Shown: one piece after another, positions 56,498 to 64,000 of the stretch
How positions within the stretch are numbered: the first letter of the stretch is position 1
Layout: every line of letters starts with the position of its first letter
Assembly (NCBI RefSeq): GCF_041530365.1
Contig: NZ_CP168034.1
Location: 1 to 64,000 of the forward strand
From: Capnocytophaga sp. ARDL2
GTDB lineage: Bacteria; Bacteroidota; Bacteroidia; Flavobacteriales; Flavobacteriaceae
Length of the DNA: 64,000 nucleotides
Direction of reading: 5' to 3'
Position numbers and translations under genes: made by a program
The notes under the pieces: model-generated
Seen by the model: only the letters and a program-made list of their open reading frames with translations
Told to the model about the DNA's origin: nothing
The model's database searches: none

Positions 56498-57901
56498 TTA
56501 GTGATTATGTGAATCTTCTCCGTTTTCTCTCGCTCTTTTGAAATTATCTCCAGACGATTTCAATATAGTTTTTACCTCTGCTTGTGCAATTACTGGGAAA
56601 CTTCTTGAGTATAACAAGAACAATACAAAGAAGAATCCAATAGTACCAATATAGATACCCGCATCTACAAAAGTTGGTTGGAACATTGTCCAAGACGATG
56701 GCAAGTAATCACGGTGCAATGATGTAACAATGATTACGAAACGCTCAAACCACATTCCCACATTTACTACCAATGAAATTACAAACGATGCCATAATTGA
56801 TGTACGAACTTTCTTGAACCACATAACTTGTGGAGAAATTACATTACAAGTCATCATCAACCAGTATGACCACCAGTAAGGTCCTGTTGCTCTGTTCAAG
56901 AACGCATACTGCTCATACTCTACTCCTGAATACCATGCTACCCACAACTCAGTAATATAGGCAATACCTACTACCGATCCAGTAATCATAACGATGATAT
57001 TCATCAATTCGATGTGTTGGATAGTAATATAGTCTTCCAAATTTACCACTTTTCTCATGATGATCAACAAGGTGTTTACCATGGCAAATCCTGAGAAAAT
57101 CGCTCCCGCAACGAAGTACGGAGGTAAGATGGTTGTATGCCAACCTGGGATAACCGATGTAGCAAAGTCAAATGATACAATCGTGTGTACAGAAAGTACC
57201 AATGGAGTAGCCAATCCAGCCAATACCAATGAAACTTCTTCAAATCGTTGCCAATCTTTTGCTCTACCAGACCATCCGAATGATAAAATTGAATATACTC
57301 TTTTTGCAAATGGCGAAATAGCTCTATCTCTCAACATAGCGAAATCGGGTAATAAACCTGTCCACCAGAATACCAATGACACAGATAAATAAGTAGAAAT
57401 CGCAAATACATCCCAAAGTAATGGTGAGTTAAAGTTTACCCACAACGAACCAAATTGGTTTGGCATAGGTAATACCCAAAACGCCATCCATGGACGCCCC
57501 ATATGGATGATTGGGAACAAACCAGCCTGAACTACTGAGAAGATAGTCATAGCCTCTGCCGAACGGTTGATTGCCATTCTCCATTTTTGACGGAACAACA
57601 ACAATACAGCCGAAATAAGTGTACCCGCGTGACCGATACCTACCCACCATACAAAATTGGTAATATCCCAAGACCATCCGATGGTTTTATTCAATCCCCA
57701 AGTACCAATACCTGTTGTAATAGTATATACCATACATCCTGCTCCCCAAAGGAAAGCTACCAATGCAATGGTAAAAACAGTCCACCATTGTTTATTAGCA
57801 CGTCCTTCTACAGGTCTTGCAACATCTACAGTTACATCGTGATAACTTTTATCACCAAGAACTAAAGGTTTTCTAATGGGTGCTTCGTAATGTGACGACA
57901 T
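56498..57901 (-). CDS. actC: Alternative complex III subunit ActC (NrfD-type quinone-binding)
   Basis: A 467-residue polytopic protein of the NrfD/PsrC family, about ten helices, which binds menaquinol. Typical parts are WVGIGHAGTLISAVLLLFRQ, AEAMTIFSVVQAGLFPIIHM and FAGLATPLVLSVHTIVSFDF-like residues. It probably carries the proton pathway of the complex with ActF. It is 34 nt downstream of actB. Confidence 0.94.
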   Translation of the reverse strand: MSSHYEAPIRKPLVLGDKSYHDVTVDVARPVEGRANKQWWTVFTIALVAFLWGAGCMVYTITTGIGTWGLNKTIGWSWDITNFVWWVGIGHAGTLISAVLLLFRQKWRMAINRSAEAMTIFSVVQAGLFPIIHMGRPWMAFWVLPMPNQFGSLWVNFNSPLLWDVFAISTYLSVSLVFWWTGLLPDFAMLRDRAISPFAKRVYSILSFGWSGRAKDWQRFEEVSLVLAGLATPLVLSVHTIVSFDFATSVIPGWHTTILPPYFVAGAIFSGFAMVNTLLIIMRKVVNLEDYITIQHIELMNIIVMITGSVVGIAYITELWVAWYSGVEYEQYAFLNRATGPYWWSYWLMMTCNVISPQVMWFKKVRTSIMASFVISLVVNVGMWFERFVIIVTSLHRDYLPSSWTMFQPTFVDAGIYIGTIGFFFVLFLLYSRSFPVIAQAEVKTILKSSGDNFKRARENGEDSHNH

Positions 57902-57935
57902 AATCCTTTATATGTTTCTAATTAATATTAATTTC

Positions 57936-60900
57936 TTAAGAGTTTCTAACTTTTACTTGATAGATTACATTTGGTTGTGTACCAATGTGCTCTAATAAAT
58001 GATATGCTCTTTCGTCTTCTTTCAATGCTACGATTGGATCTTCTTTCTCGTTTACATCTCCGAATACCATCGAACCACTCGAACAAGCTGCCGAACATGC
58101 ACAAGCATCGTTAAATTCTCCTTTTGATACTTTTCTTCCTTCGCGTTTTGCTCTTAAAATTACCTCTTGTGTAGATTGGATACAGAACGAACATTTTTCC
58201 ATAACCCCTCTTGAACGAACATTTACATCTGGATTCAACACCATTCTTCCTAAATCATCATTCATGTGGTAATCAAATGCCGAATTTTGAGAATATAAGA
58301 ACCAGTTGAAACGACGGACTTTGTAAGGACAGTTGTTTGCACAGTAACGAGTACCCACACAACGGTTGTATGCCATATGGTTTTGTCCCTGACGCCCATG
58401 AGATGTAGCTGCTACCGGACATACCGTTTCACATGGTGCGTGGTTACAGTGCTGACACATTACAGGTTGGAATGCAACTTGTGGATTGTCTGCTGGATGC
58501 TCCAAGTTTTGGAACATATCGATGTTTTCCATCAATCCTTTTGCAGCGTTTTTCGTAGTTACATCTTCTGCAAACGTATCTTCTGACGAATAGTATCTAT
58601 CGATACGCAACCAGTGCATATCTCTTGATCTTCTCACCTCTGATTTACCTACTACTGGCACATTGTTTTCAGCATGACAAGCAATTACACACGCTCCACA
58701 TCCTGTACAAGAATTCAAGTCGATAGATAAATTAAAGTGATGCCCTACTGATCTATCAAATGATTCCCAAATATCTACTGTAGAAGCCTCTACCATTTGG
58801 TGGTCAATAGATACATGTGGTTTTGGATTCCACACTTTCGCATCTTGTGTATTGAAGATTTCTAATGTTGTATCTTTTACGATGTCTCCTCTACCCATCA
58901 AAGTATTGTGCAACTGTACACAAGCAAACTCGTGTTCACCACCTACAACTTCGATAGATACAGGTTGTACTCCTACTCCATCTTTGTACAATGAGTAAGC
59001 ATTTACACCCACTTGCATTTCTTCTTTCAACGCAGATTTTCTACCGTATCCGAAAGAAATACCAAAAGTACCTTTAGCCTGTCCTGGTTGAATCAAAGCA
59101 GGAACATTTTCCAATACTTTATCTCCAACTTTTACATTTACCAAAGATCCGTTCAAACCACCGTTTGCAACATTCCAGTTTTTGATACCCAATTCTTCAG
59201 CATCTACACGAGAAACTGTGATGTAGTTGTCCCAAGACACACGAGTGATTGGATCTGGAAACTCTTGCAACCAAGGGTTGTTTGCTTGTTGCCCATCTCC
59301 CATACCTACTTTAGTATAGAATACCAACTCACTACCAGCAACTTTTGCAGTAGCCAATGATACAGCAGCAGATGAGAAATCAGGTGTACCTACTACAGAA
59401 TTTTCAGCAACGAAAGTTCCGAAACCATTGTGAACCAATTTATTCCAAGAACCACCTACCAAAGATACTCCTGTAGCTTTGATATAATCATAGTATGATT
59501 CTGTTTTCCCTAACCATGCCAATACTCCTTCTTCAAATTGTTGAGTAGTAAACAATGGACGGATTGTAGGCTGAGTTACAGAGTAATGTCCTTTTTTGAT
59601 TTGCACATCACCCCAAGCCTCTAAATAATGAGGAGCCGCCGCAGCAATTGTAGTCAATGAAGCTGTTTCGTCTTCTCTCAAAGTATAAGAAACCGAAGTT
59701 TTTACTTTTTTCAATCCCTCTGCAAAAGCAGCACCTTCATATAATGAATATACTGGATTTACTCCAGACATAATCAATACAGATACAGCACCGGCATTCA
59801 TGTCTTTTACCAATTGTGTTACAGCTTTTCTGTCTCCACCTCTTACATATTTAGGTTTTGCAGGGTCGAAAGCATTTGAGTTCAATGCTCTGTTGATAGC
59901 AAACACCAACAATTGAGCATTTACATCATCGATACCAGAAACTAAAACTCCGGCACTTCCCGCAGATTTCAACTGTTGAGCAGCTTTTACGATTTCAGCA
60001 TCCGCCTTTGTATTAGCTACAGCAACCGAAGCACCTGTGATGATGTTGTATATTTTTACCAAAGCCAATTTTTGTTCAGCTACAGTAAGAGGAATTCTCT
60101 TATCAGCATTTGCTCCAGACAAAGACATATTTGCCTCGATCTGAATGTGCTTTGACATTTTTCCGTTTTTAGGTACACGACCTTTAGCATATCCGCTGTC
60201 GTATCCACCACCTTGCCAGTCAGACAAGAAGTCTGCACCCACAGAAACGATAACATCCGCTTTTTGGAAATCATAATCCGCCAAAGCTCTTTCACCGTAA
60301 ACTTGTTGGTAAGCATCCAATGCAGCATCAGAAGAAACTGCATCATAGATGATGTGTTTAACATTAGTATATACAGAAGACAATTCTCCAATCAACTTTT
60401 TAGTAGAGGGAGAAGCCGTAGTATTTGTCAATACCACGATTTGTCCAGTAGCTGCTTTCAAATCAGCAGCGATTTTATTATTTACTTCATCCCAAGACGC
60501 AGATTTCCCTTCAATCTTAGGTTGTTTTAGACGCAAACTATCATACAAAGACAATACAGATGCATGTACTCGAGCATTAGCCCCTGTAATAGTACCTTCC
60601 ATATTGTTGTTTTCTACTTTAATAGGACGCCCTTCACGAGTTTTAATCAAGATATTAGTAAAGTCAAAACCATCTGCAATTGTAGTTGCATAATAGTCAG
60701 CCACCCCAGGAACAATTTCCTCTGGTTGTACTACATAAGGAATCGACTTAACTACAGGCCCTTCACAGGCAGCCAAAGTAGCAGCTGCAGTTGAAAAACC
60801 AACATATTTCAAAAAGTCTCTACGAGTTGTAGAAGACGAAGACATGGTTTTGTCGTCTCCAAGAAAATCTTCTGTAGGAATTTCTTCAACAAACTCATTG

Positions 60901-60977
60901 TTTCTTAGCCTCTCAACAATAGAACTGTTCTCGTTAAGCTCCTCAACACTTTTCCAGTATTTTTTGTTTGATGCCAT
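57936..60977 (-). CDS. actB: Alternative complex III subunit ActB, iron-sulfur/molybdopterin-like protein with Tat signal
   Basis: A 1013-residue fusion. After about 50 residues comes a twin-arginine motif (TTRRDFLKYVG, Arg52-Arg53) and a possible lipobox Cys71 (TLAAC). The middle resembles a molybdopterin oxidoreductase without evident cofactor residues. The C-terminal part has ferredoxin Cys clusters (CTGCGACVIACHAENNVPVV, CQHCNHAPCETVCPVAATS, YCANNCPYK, CSFCIQSTQ with CACSAACSSG), enough for three to four clusters. It passes electrons from ActC to ActA. It lies 31 nt after actA. Confidence 0.95.
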   Translation of the reverse strand: MASNKKYWKSVEELNENSSIVERLRNNEFVEEIPTEDFLGDDKTMSSSSTTRRDFLKYVGFSTAAATLAACEGPVVKSIPYVVQPEEIVPGVADYYATTIADGFDFTNILIKTREGRPIKVENNNMEGTITGANARVHASVLSLYDSLRLKQPKIEGKSASWDEVNNKIAADLKAATGQIVVLTNTTASPSTKKLIGELSSVYTNVKHIIYDAVSSDAALDAYQQVYGERALADYDFQKADVIVSVGADFLSDWQGGGYDSGYAKGRVPKNGKMSKHIQIEANMSLSGANADKRIPLTVAEQKLALVKIYNIITGASVAVANTKADAEIVKAAQQLKSAGSAGVLVSGIDDVNAQLLVFAINRALNSNAFDPAKPKYVRGGDRKAVTQLVKDMNAGAVSVLIMSGVNPVYSLYEGAAFAEGLKKVKTSVSYTLREDETASLTTIAAAAPHYLEAWGDVQIKKGHYSVTQPTIRPLFTTQQFEEGVLAWLGKTESYYDYIKATGVSLVGGSWNKLVHNGFGTFVAENSVVGTPDFSSAAVSLATAKVAGSELVFYTKVGMGDGQQANNPWLQEFPDPITRVSWDNYITVSRVDAEELGIKNWNVANGGLNGSLVNVKVGDKVLENVPALIQPGQAKGTFGISFGYGRKSALKEEMQVGVNAYSLYKDGVGVQPVSIEVVGGEHEFACVQLHNTLMGRGDIVKDTTLEIFNTQDAKVWNPKPHVSIDHQMVEASTVDIWESFDRSVGHHFNLSIDLNSCTGCGACVIACHAENNVPVVGKSEVRRSRDMHWLRIDRYYSSEDTFAEDVTTKNAAKGLMENIDMFQNLEHPADNPQVAFQPVMCQHCNHAPCETVCPVAATSHGRQGQNHMAYNRCVGTRYCANNCPYKVRRFNWFLYSQNSAFDYHMNDDLGRMVLNPDVNVRSRGVMEKCSFCIQSTQEVILRAKREGRKVSKGEFNDACACSAACSSGSMVFGDVNEKEDPIVALKEDERAYHLLEHIGTQPNVIYQVKVRNS

Positions 60978-61008
60978 TGTATATAAATATTAGCTTCTTA
61001 AATTATTA

Positions 61009-62277
61009 TTAATAGTGACATTTACCACACTCTAATCCTCCTAATTGAGCAGCAGTCAATTTTTCAACTCCGTACTTTTTAGAAAGCTCTTCGTGAATTT
61101 TAGCGTAGTATTCGTTGTCGATTTTCACTTCAGTTTCACGGTGACATTCCACACACCATCCCATAGTAAGTGGTGAATGTTGTCTCATGATTTCCATAGT
61201 TTCCACTGATCCGTGACATGTTTGACAATCCAATCCTGCAACGTTTACGTGTTGAGAATGGTTGAAGTAAACAAAGTCAGGCAAGTTGTGAATACGCACC
61301 CATTTTACTGGTTTTTCTTCTCCAGTATAAGACTGAGTTGCTGGATCCCATCCGACTGCTTGATACAATTTTTGGATTTCTGCTGTATAGAACTCTTTTG
61401 AGTAATCTACATATAATGAGTCAGGGTGTCCTGTAAACTCACTGATGTTTTTATGACAGTTCATACAAACATTCAATGAAGGGATACCAGAAGTTTTTGA
61501 CTCTCTTGCAGCAGAGTGACAGTACTTACAGTCGATTCCGTTTTCACCTGCGTGAATTTTGTGTGAGAAGTGGATAGGTTGGATTGGCTCATATCCTTGG
61601 TCGATACCGATTTGCATCATATAGCCAAATGCCATGTACGCTCCCATTAATAAGAACAACAATACAGATGAAATAACCAAGAATTGATTTTGTACGAATG
61701 CTTTCCACAATGGAAGAGATTTTTCTTGAGTAACTGTCAAGTTGTTTTTCTCTACCACTTTGTTCAAGATTGTTCTTACAAAGAACAACATTGCTACAAG
61801 CATTACCAATACGATAGCCAAAGCTCCTAACACAAGAACTTCTGACATACCACCTCCAGCATTGGCATTGTTTTGTCCAGCTACTGCAGCCGGTGCTTTT
61901 GCCTCTGCTTTTGGCTCTGAAGTGTAGGCGATGATATTGTCAATATCCTCTGCCGACAAGTTTGGAAACGCATTCATCGGTACTTTGTTCCACTCGTTGA
62001 AAACTTTTACCGCCTCAGCATCACCAGATTTGATCAAATCCGCACTGTTTTTGATCCATTTATGTAGCCAGTCTGTCGAGCGACGATCTGCTACACCACG
62101 CAATGCAGGTCCTGTTGAATTTGCATCCAACTTGTGACAAGCCGCACATTGCGAATTAAACAACTCCTTCCCTTTCGCAACATCTTGTGCAAAGGAAGCC
62201 GTAGTGAATGTTAGCAAAAATGCTAAACTCAAGAATACGATCCTTGAAAACCAGTTATGGTTACCCATTTTTTTCAT
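61009..62277 (-). CDS. actA: Alternative complex III subunit ActA, cytochrome c-fused multihaem protein
   Basis: A 422-residue periplasmic protein. Its signal peptide ends near residue 30 (TTASFAQ). A mono-haem cytochrome c domain (QCAACHKLD, residues 44-48) is fused to a membrane-anchored pentahaem ActA with CKYCH, CMNCH, CQTCH, CVECH and CGKCH. In other organisms the first domain is often a separate cytochrome. Haem count is six. The start chosen is the ATG at 62277, since 62298 adds seven hydrophilic-poor residues; both give a signal peptide. It is first in the operon. Confidence 0.92.
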   Translation of the reverse strand: MKKMGNHNWFSRIVFLSLAFLLTFTTASFAQDVAKGKELFNSQCAACHKLDANSTGPALRGVADRRSTDWLHKWIKNSADLIKSGDAEAVKVFNEWNKVPMNAFPNLSAEDIDNIIAYTSEPKAEAKAPAAVAGQNNANAGGGMSEVLVLGALAIVLVMLVAMLFFVRTILNKVVEKNNLTVTQEKSLPLWKAFVQNQFLVISSVLLFLLMGAYMAFGYMMQIGIDQGYEPIQPIHFSHKIHAGENGIDCKYCHSAARESKTSGIPSLNVCMNCHKNISEFTGHPDSLYVDYSKEFYTAEIQKLYQAVGWDPATQSYTGEEKPVKWVRIHNLPDFVYFNHSQHVNVAGLDCQTCHGSVETMEIMRQHSPLTMGWCVECHRETEVKIDNEYYAKIHEELSKKYGVEKLTAAQLGGLECGKCHY

Positions 62278-62476
62278 AGTTAAAAAATCAATTATCAACT
62301 AATTTTGGCATACTCTTTATAGTACTATTAACATAGCGTTATAAATTTTAGCCGATTTATAAACTTCCGACAAAAATACAACATCTAAAGTTATCAATAA
62401 AACATTAAAATCGTTTGTTTTTTAATTTATAGATGTTCTAAATAGAATTACATCCCTATTTTAAAAAAAATATTAC

Positions 62477-62484
62477 TATTTTTG
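62477..62484 (+). promoter_or_regulatory. TAnnTTTG -7 element of the SPOR-protein gene
   Basis: TATTTTTG lies 38 nt before the ATG at 62523. Confidence 0.5.
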
Positions 62485-62522
62485 ATTAATATTTAATGTT
62501 TTACATATATTTAAAAATTTTT

Positions 62523-62894
62523 ATGAAAGATTATTTAAAACTCGTACCCTTTGTATTTTTAACATTTTCGACGTTAACTTTTGCTCAAGAAACCTCAATT
62601 TCAAAACCTAATCAATTAGACCTATTGATCAGCAAAAAGTTTAAAACCAACAATTCGTTTTCGATTTACCCAAATTTTTCTATTCAAATTGCTAGTTCTG
62701 AAAAAGATGAAGCTGAAAAAAATTATAAAAACTTCTCTAAAGTCTATCCCAACGAAGAAGCGACGATTATCTACAATCAACCGCATTATAAGGTAGTAGT
62801 GGGTAATTTTCGTAACAAAATCGAGGCGGTGAGTTTTTTATACACTCTTAAAAAGGAGTATCCCAATGCTTTTGTAGTAAAGTTGAAGAAGTGA
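62523..62894 (+). CDS. Secreted SPOR-domain protein
   Basis: A 123-residue protein with a signal peptide (LKLVPFVFLTFSTLTFAQ) and a C-terminal SPOR-like domain (SIQIASSEKDEAEKNYKNFS, YKVVVGNFRNKIEAVSFLYT, LKKEYPNAFVVK). SPOR domains bind denuded peptidoglycan at division sites. The later ATG (62523) is chosen because it opens a typical signal peptide; another ATG lies at 62496. It is monocistronic and divergent from actA. Confidence 0.8.
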   Translation: MKDYLKLVPFVFLTFSTLTFAQETSISKPNQLDLLISKKFKTNNSFSIYPNFSIQIASSEKDEAEKNYKNFSKVYPNEEATIIYNQPHYKVVVGNFRNKIEAVSFLYTLKKEYPNAFVVKLKK

Positions 62895-62903
62895 TTGAAA
62901 TAA

Positions 62904-62953
62904 AAAACTTTGCCAAAGTTTAAATCAACGATAAAACTTTAGCGAAGTTTTTT
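62904..62953. terminator. Bidirectional terminator after the SPOR gene
   Basis: AAAACTTTGCCAAAGTTT and AAACTTTAGCGAAGTTTT form a long stem with two to three mismatches, flanked by A and T runs. Confidence 0.7.
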
Positions 62954-62967
62954 ATAACTATTCGTTT

Positions 62968-63775
62968 TTAATTTTCTAATTTCTCAAATTGTTTGTCTAA
63001 CAAATTTTGACTATAAATCACCAATCCTAAATTGTTTTTTGATTTATACTTTGACATCTCTTTTTGGGTTTTATCTGAAAGTTCAATAGAGGTATTTGCA
63101 AAATGTTTTTGGTTTTCGATTGTTCGAGTTTCTTTAACTTTTATTTTTTTTCAAAACATAGACATCGTTTACAATAGCAAATTCAGTTTCAACTTCTACA
63201 AAATCTAATAGTTCTTTTCTATATTTTGATGAAAATACCTTGTCTTTGTTGAGTACTACGAACAATAGTTTTTTCTGTTCATCCACTATAAAAACCAAAT
63301 CATGTGTCAAGTGTTTTGAATTATACACTACATATTGATTGTCTATTTTTGCAACATTGGATTGGTTGATAAAGTCTATCAATTGTATAAATCCATTTTT
63401 GTCGTACAAATACAAATAACTCAAACCTTTTTGAAACGAAAGTCCTTTTTTAGGAGTTTTATATTTTTTCAACAACTCTTTATCCTCTGCAAAAGTAAAT
63501 TGATAATTGTAATGAATATACAATGGTCTTTTTAATAAAAAGTAAGATGAAAACTGCTCATACATTTCGTTATTTTCAGTTTCCATAATGGTCTGATATG
63601 AATAGATCGATTTCTTTGCTGTTTTATCATAGAGCTTTTAAGAATTATGCAAAATATCTATCAATTCACGACGAGTAGCCGCCATATCGATTACGATTTC
63701 ATCTAAAACTTCTTCTTGTGCAAAACCACAAACACTGGAAAACAATAGTGTAAAAAATAAAATAATTTTTGACAT
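62968..63775 (-). pseudogene. Secreted hypothetical protein, one nonsense codon and one frameshift
   Basis: From ATG 63775 the frame begins with a signal peptide (IILFFTLLFSSVCGFAQ), continues through DEIVIDMAATRRELIDILHN to an in-frame TAA, then KLYDKTAKKSIYSYQTIMET and a long intact part to VYVLKKN. There an extra A in the A8 run (minus strand, about 63146-63154) must be removed to reach VKETRTIENQKHFANTSIEL and the stop at 62968-62970. The rebuilt product is about 268 residues. No domain recognised. Confidence 0.65.
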
Positions 63776-63873
63776 GTCACCATTTTTAAAGATAGTCTTT
63801 CTAATTGAGAATAACTTTTTAAATTTAGAACCTTAGTGTTACTATGTATCTATATGCTTAAAGAAATCCCCCC

Positions 63874-64000
63874 CTACTCCACAAACGACTGCAACGACAC
63901 CAATTTGGCATAAGTACCGTTTTGTGCCAAAAGCGTATCGTGTGTGCCTTGTTCCACGATTTTTCCTTGTTGCATGACTACAATCCAATCGGCTTTTTGA
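63874..64000 (-). CDS. ABC exporter, C-terminal end only
   Basis: The last 41 residues of a protein running off the right edge: [20 protein letters not shown], then [19 protein letters not shown] and stop. H-loop-to-end spacing and sequence are those of ATP-binding domains in fused MsbA-type exporters (lipid or drug export). The rest lies outside the window. Confidence 0.8.
   Translation of the reverse strand, partial: QKADWIVVMQQGKIVEQGTHDTLLAQNGTYAKLVSLQSFVE

Noticed and set aside
1..64000. CRISPR array
   Set aside because: No spaced direct repeats with variable spacers. The tandem 18-bp repeat at 9844-9897 is coding.
1..64000. tRNA or rRNA genes
   Set aside because: I saw no T-loop-like GGTTCGAATC with an acceptor stem in the larger gaps and no rRNA sequence. 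A covariance scan would be decisive.

Overview
The window reads as chromosome from a low-GC member of the Bacteroidota, family Flavobacteriaceae or a close relative. Markers are the gldK-gldL-gldM-gldN type IX secretion block, an alternative complex III operon (actABCDEF) joined to coxBA, the rpmB-rpmG-DUF4295 ribosomal cluster, lipoproteins with acidic residues just after the lipidated cysteine, and promoters of the Bacteroidota type (TTTG, about 19 nt, TAnnTTTG). Partially overlapping lpxE and eptA lipid A genes are what is known from Capnocytophaga canimorsus, so a Capnocytophaga-like organism is my best guess, not a proof. No rRNA, tRNA, CRISPR array or intact mobile element was seen.

Layout. 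0.1-3.7 kb: TonB-dependent receptor, PabA/TrpG amidotransferase, small membrane protein. 3.8-7.3 kb: decayed accessory genes (AlbA_2 ATP-binding protein, secreted protein, antitoxin) around an intact GT2 glycosyltransferase. 7.4-9.2 kb: mevalonate-kinase-like GHMP kinase and a frameshifted UbiA prenyltransferase. 9.3-11.2 kb: a repeat-bearing lipoprotein and a PNGase F homologue predicted to be a lipoprotein. 11.3-19.5 kb: cinA, ribosomal protein genes, hisS, a broken VapD module, ruvB, an ABC-F ATPase, an FAD oxidoreductase. 19.7-31.5 kb: gldKLMN, a ureohydrolase-like protein, topA, rsgA, DAHP synthase/chorismate mutase. 31.8-38.4 kb: toxin/antitoxin and Uma2 remnants, mlaF-mlaE, lpxE-eptA, a decayed large gene cut by an IS982 end. 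38.6-42.8 kb: fumarylacetoacetase, glyA, a deleted IS982 copy and a DUF1287 remnant. 42.8-49.4 kb: clpX, clpP, a dinD remnant, tig, a holin-like membrane protein, rplY, prs. 49.5-50.8 kb: LytS-kinase and antitoxin remnants. 51.0-62.3 kb: the ACIII-cytochrome oxidase operon. 62.5-64 kb: SPOR protein, broken secreted protein, end of an ABC exporter.

How the parts work together. ActA-F oxidises menaquinol and passes electrons to the CoxBA oxidase. GldK-N exports T9SS cargo and powers gliding in species that glide. MlaE/MlaF, LpxE and EptA maintain and modify the outer membrane. The TonB receptor and lipoproteins face outwards, with the PNGase F homologue probably removing host N-glycans.

A striking pattern is about fifteen disrupted genes, many broken by one-base changes in homopolymer runs. 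One is prs, normally an essential gene, so some of these breaks are probably sequencing or assembly errors. Others carry several independent nonsense mutations and are genuine pseudogenes.
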